A stretch of DNA of 7,425 bases from an uncultured Bacteroidia bacterium (lineage in GTDB: Bacteria > Bacteroidota > Bacteroidia > Bacteroidales > UBA932), in the NCBI GenBank assembly GCA_902773305.1, contig CACYEB010000018.1, forward strand, positions 1 through 7,425. The letters run 5' to 3'. This document shows, piece after piece, positions 7,174 to 7,425 of this stretch. Each line of letters starts with the position of its first letter. The first letter of the stretch is position 1. A program made the position numbers and the translations under genes. The notes under the pieces are model-generated. The model did not search any database and had not been told where the DNA came from. It was given only the letters and a program-made list of their open reading frames with translations.

Positions 7174-7193
7174 AGCACTCGGAAATTGTATGA

Positions 7194-7425
7194 TTATTTG
7201 GTCTTGGCTTCTGCAGCAGCCTCGTCTATCATCGCCTTGTTTGCAGAGATGTAAACCTCTACACGGCGGTTCTGGGCGCGACCTTCGGCAGTCTCGTTGG
7301 TTGCGACGGGCATATTGAAGGATTTGCCTTCTGCCGTCATGCGGCCGTTCGAGATACCGTTGCTTGCAAGGAAGCTCTTGACTACGTTAGCACGGTCTTG
7401 GGAGACCTTTTCGTTGGCGGCGGCA
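7194..7425 (-). CDS. OmpA-family protein, C-terminal peptidoglycan-binding domain (5' end outside window)
   Basis: Read on the minus strand, the frame enters at the right edge and ends with TAA at 7196-7194, giving the last 76 residues. The motifs are those of the OmpA/MotB/Pal C-terminal domain: 'VSQDRANVVKSFLASNGI' matches the family's LSxxRAxxVxxxLxxxGI. 'GRMTAEGKSFNMPVA' and 'TNETAEGRAQNRRVEVYI' match its RI..xGxG..xPVA..xT.EGRaqNRRVE end. The Arg of the 'RA' motif (codon at 7394-7392) corresponds to the residue that in OmpA domains helps bind diaminopimelate of peptidoglycan. The partner Asp of 'GHTD' lies outside the window. A charged Ala/Glu/Lys tail (ANKAMIDEAAAEAKTK) follows. The product probably tethers the outer membrane to the cell wall. 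The N-terminal part (barrel or lipoprotein) is not visible, so the subtype is unknown. Confidence 0.92.
   Translation of the reverse strand, partial: AAANEKVSQDRANVVKSFLASNGISNGRMTAEGKSFNMPVATNETAEGRAQNRRVEVYISANKAMIDEAAAEAKTK

Noticed and set aside
1..7425. A novel defence or mobile system, CRISPR array, or insertion sequence
   Set aside because: No regularly spaced repeats, terminal inverted repeats, transposase, integrase or nuclease motifs were found. All but about 51 bases are accounted for by six envelope and metabolic genes.

Overview
The window looks like chromosomal DNA of a moderately GC-rich member of Bacteroidota, probably Bacteroidales. The signs are the lipobox and start of an 'SCAN…GGPKDTIPP' Ig-like lipoprotein, a golvesin-domain protein of the kind often labelled 'xanthan lyase' in gut Bacteroidales, an IspG whose sequence resembles the Bacteroidota/plant (type II) enzymes, start sites without Shine-Dalgarno sequences, and an OmpA-family protein. 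I cannot assign genus or family from the sequence alone. No mobile elements, phage genes, CRISPR arrays, tRNAs or rRNAs were seen.

Layout: five plus-strand genes lie head to tail with almost no space between them. Positions 1-196 hold the last 64 codons of a RelA/SpoT-type (p)ppGpp synthetase/hydrolase (ACT domain). It is followed by an Ig-like-domain lipoprotein (196-1995), an outer-membrane beta-barrel protein (1998-2756), IspG of the MEP isoprenoid pathway (2756-4051) and a 1030-residue exported multidomain protein (4052-7144). The junctions are TAATG, a 2-base gap, TGATG, and TAG directly followed by ATG. This suggests one transcript with coupled translation. No internal promoter or terminator is visible. 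After the last gene, a perfect 11-bp hairpin (7146-7173) separates the cluster from a convergent minus-strand OmpA-family gene, of which only the C-terminal 76 codons are present (7194-7425).

How the genes may work together (inference): most products act at or beyond the inner membrane. They include an anchored lipoprotein, an outer-membrane barrel, a probable peptidoglycan amidase-fold enzyme and a peptidoglycan-binding OmpA domain. IspG supplies precursors for undecaprenyl phosphate, the lipid carrier for wall and surface glycans. A stringent-response enzyme heads the visible part. The set could be read as envelope growth genes co-transcribed with a growth-rate regulator, but co-location is the only evidence.

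The two points most worth checking are the 1030-residue protein and IspG. The first appears to be an N-acetylmuramoyl-L-alanine amidase (Amidase_3 fold) with a golvesin-type domain inserted between its second and third predicted zinc ligands. The second appears to be a type II IspG that has lost most of its middle A* domain.
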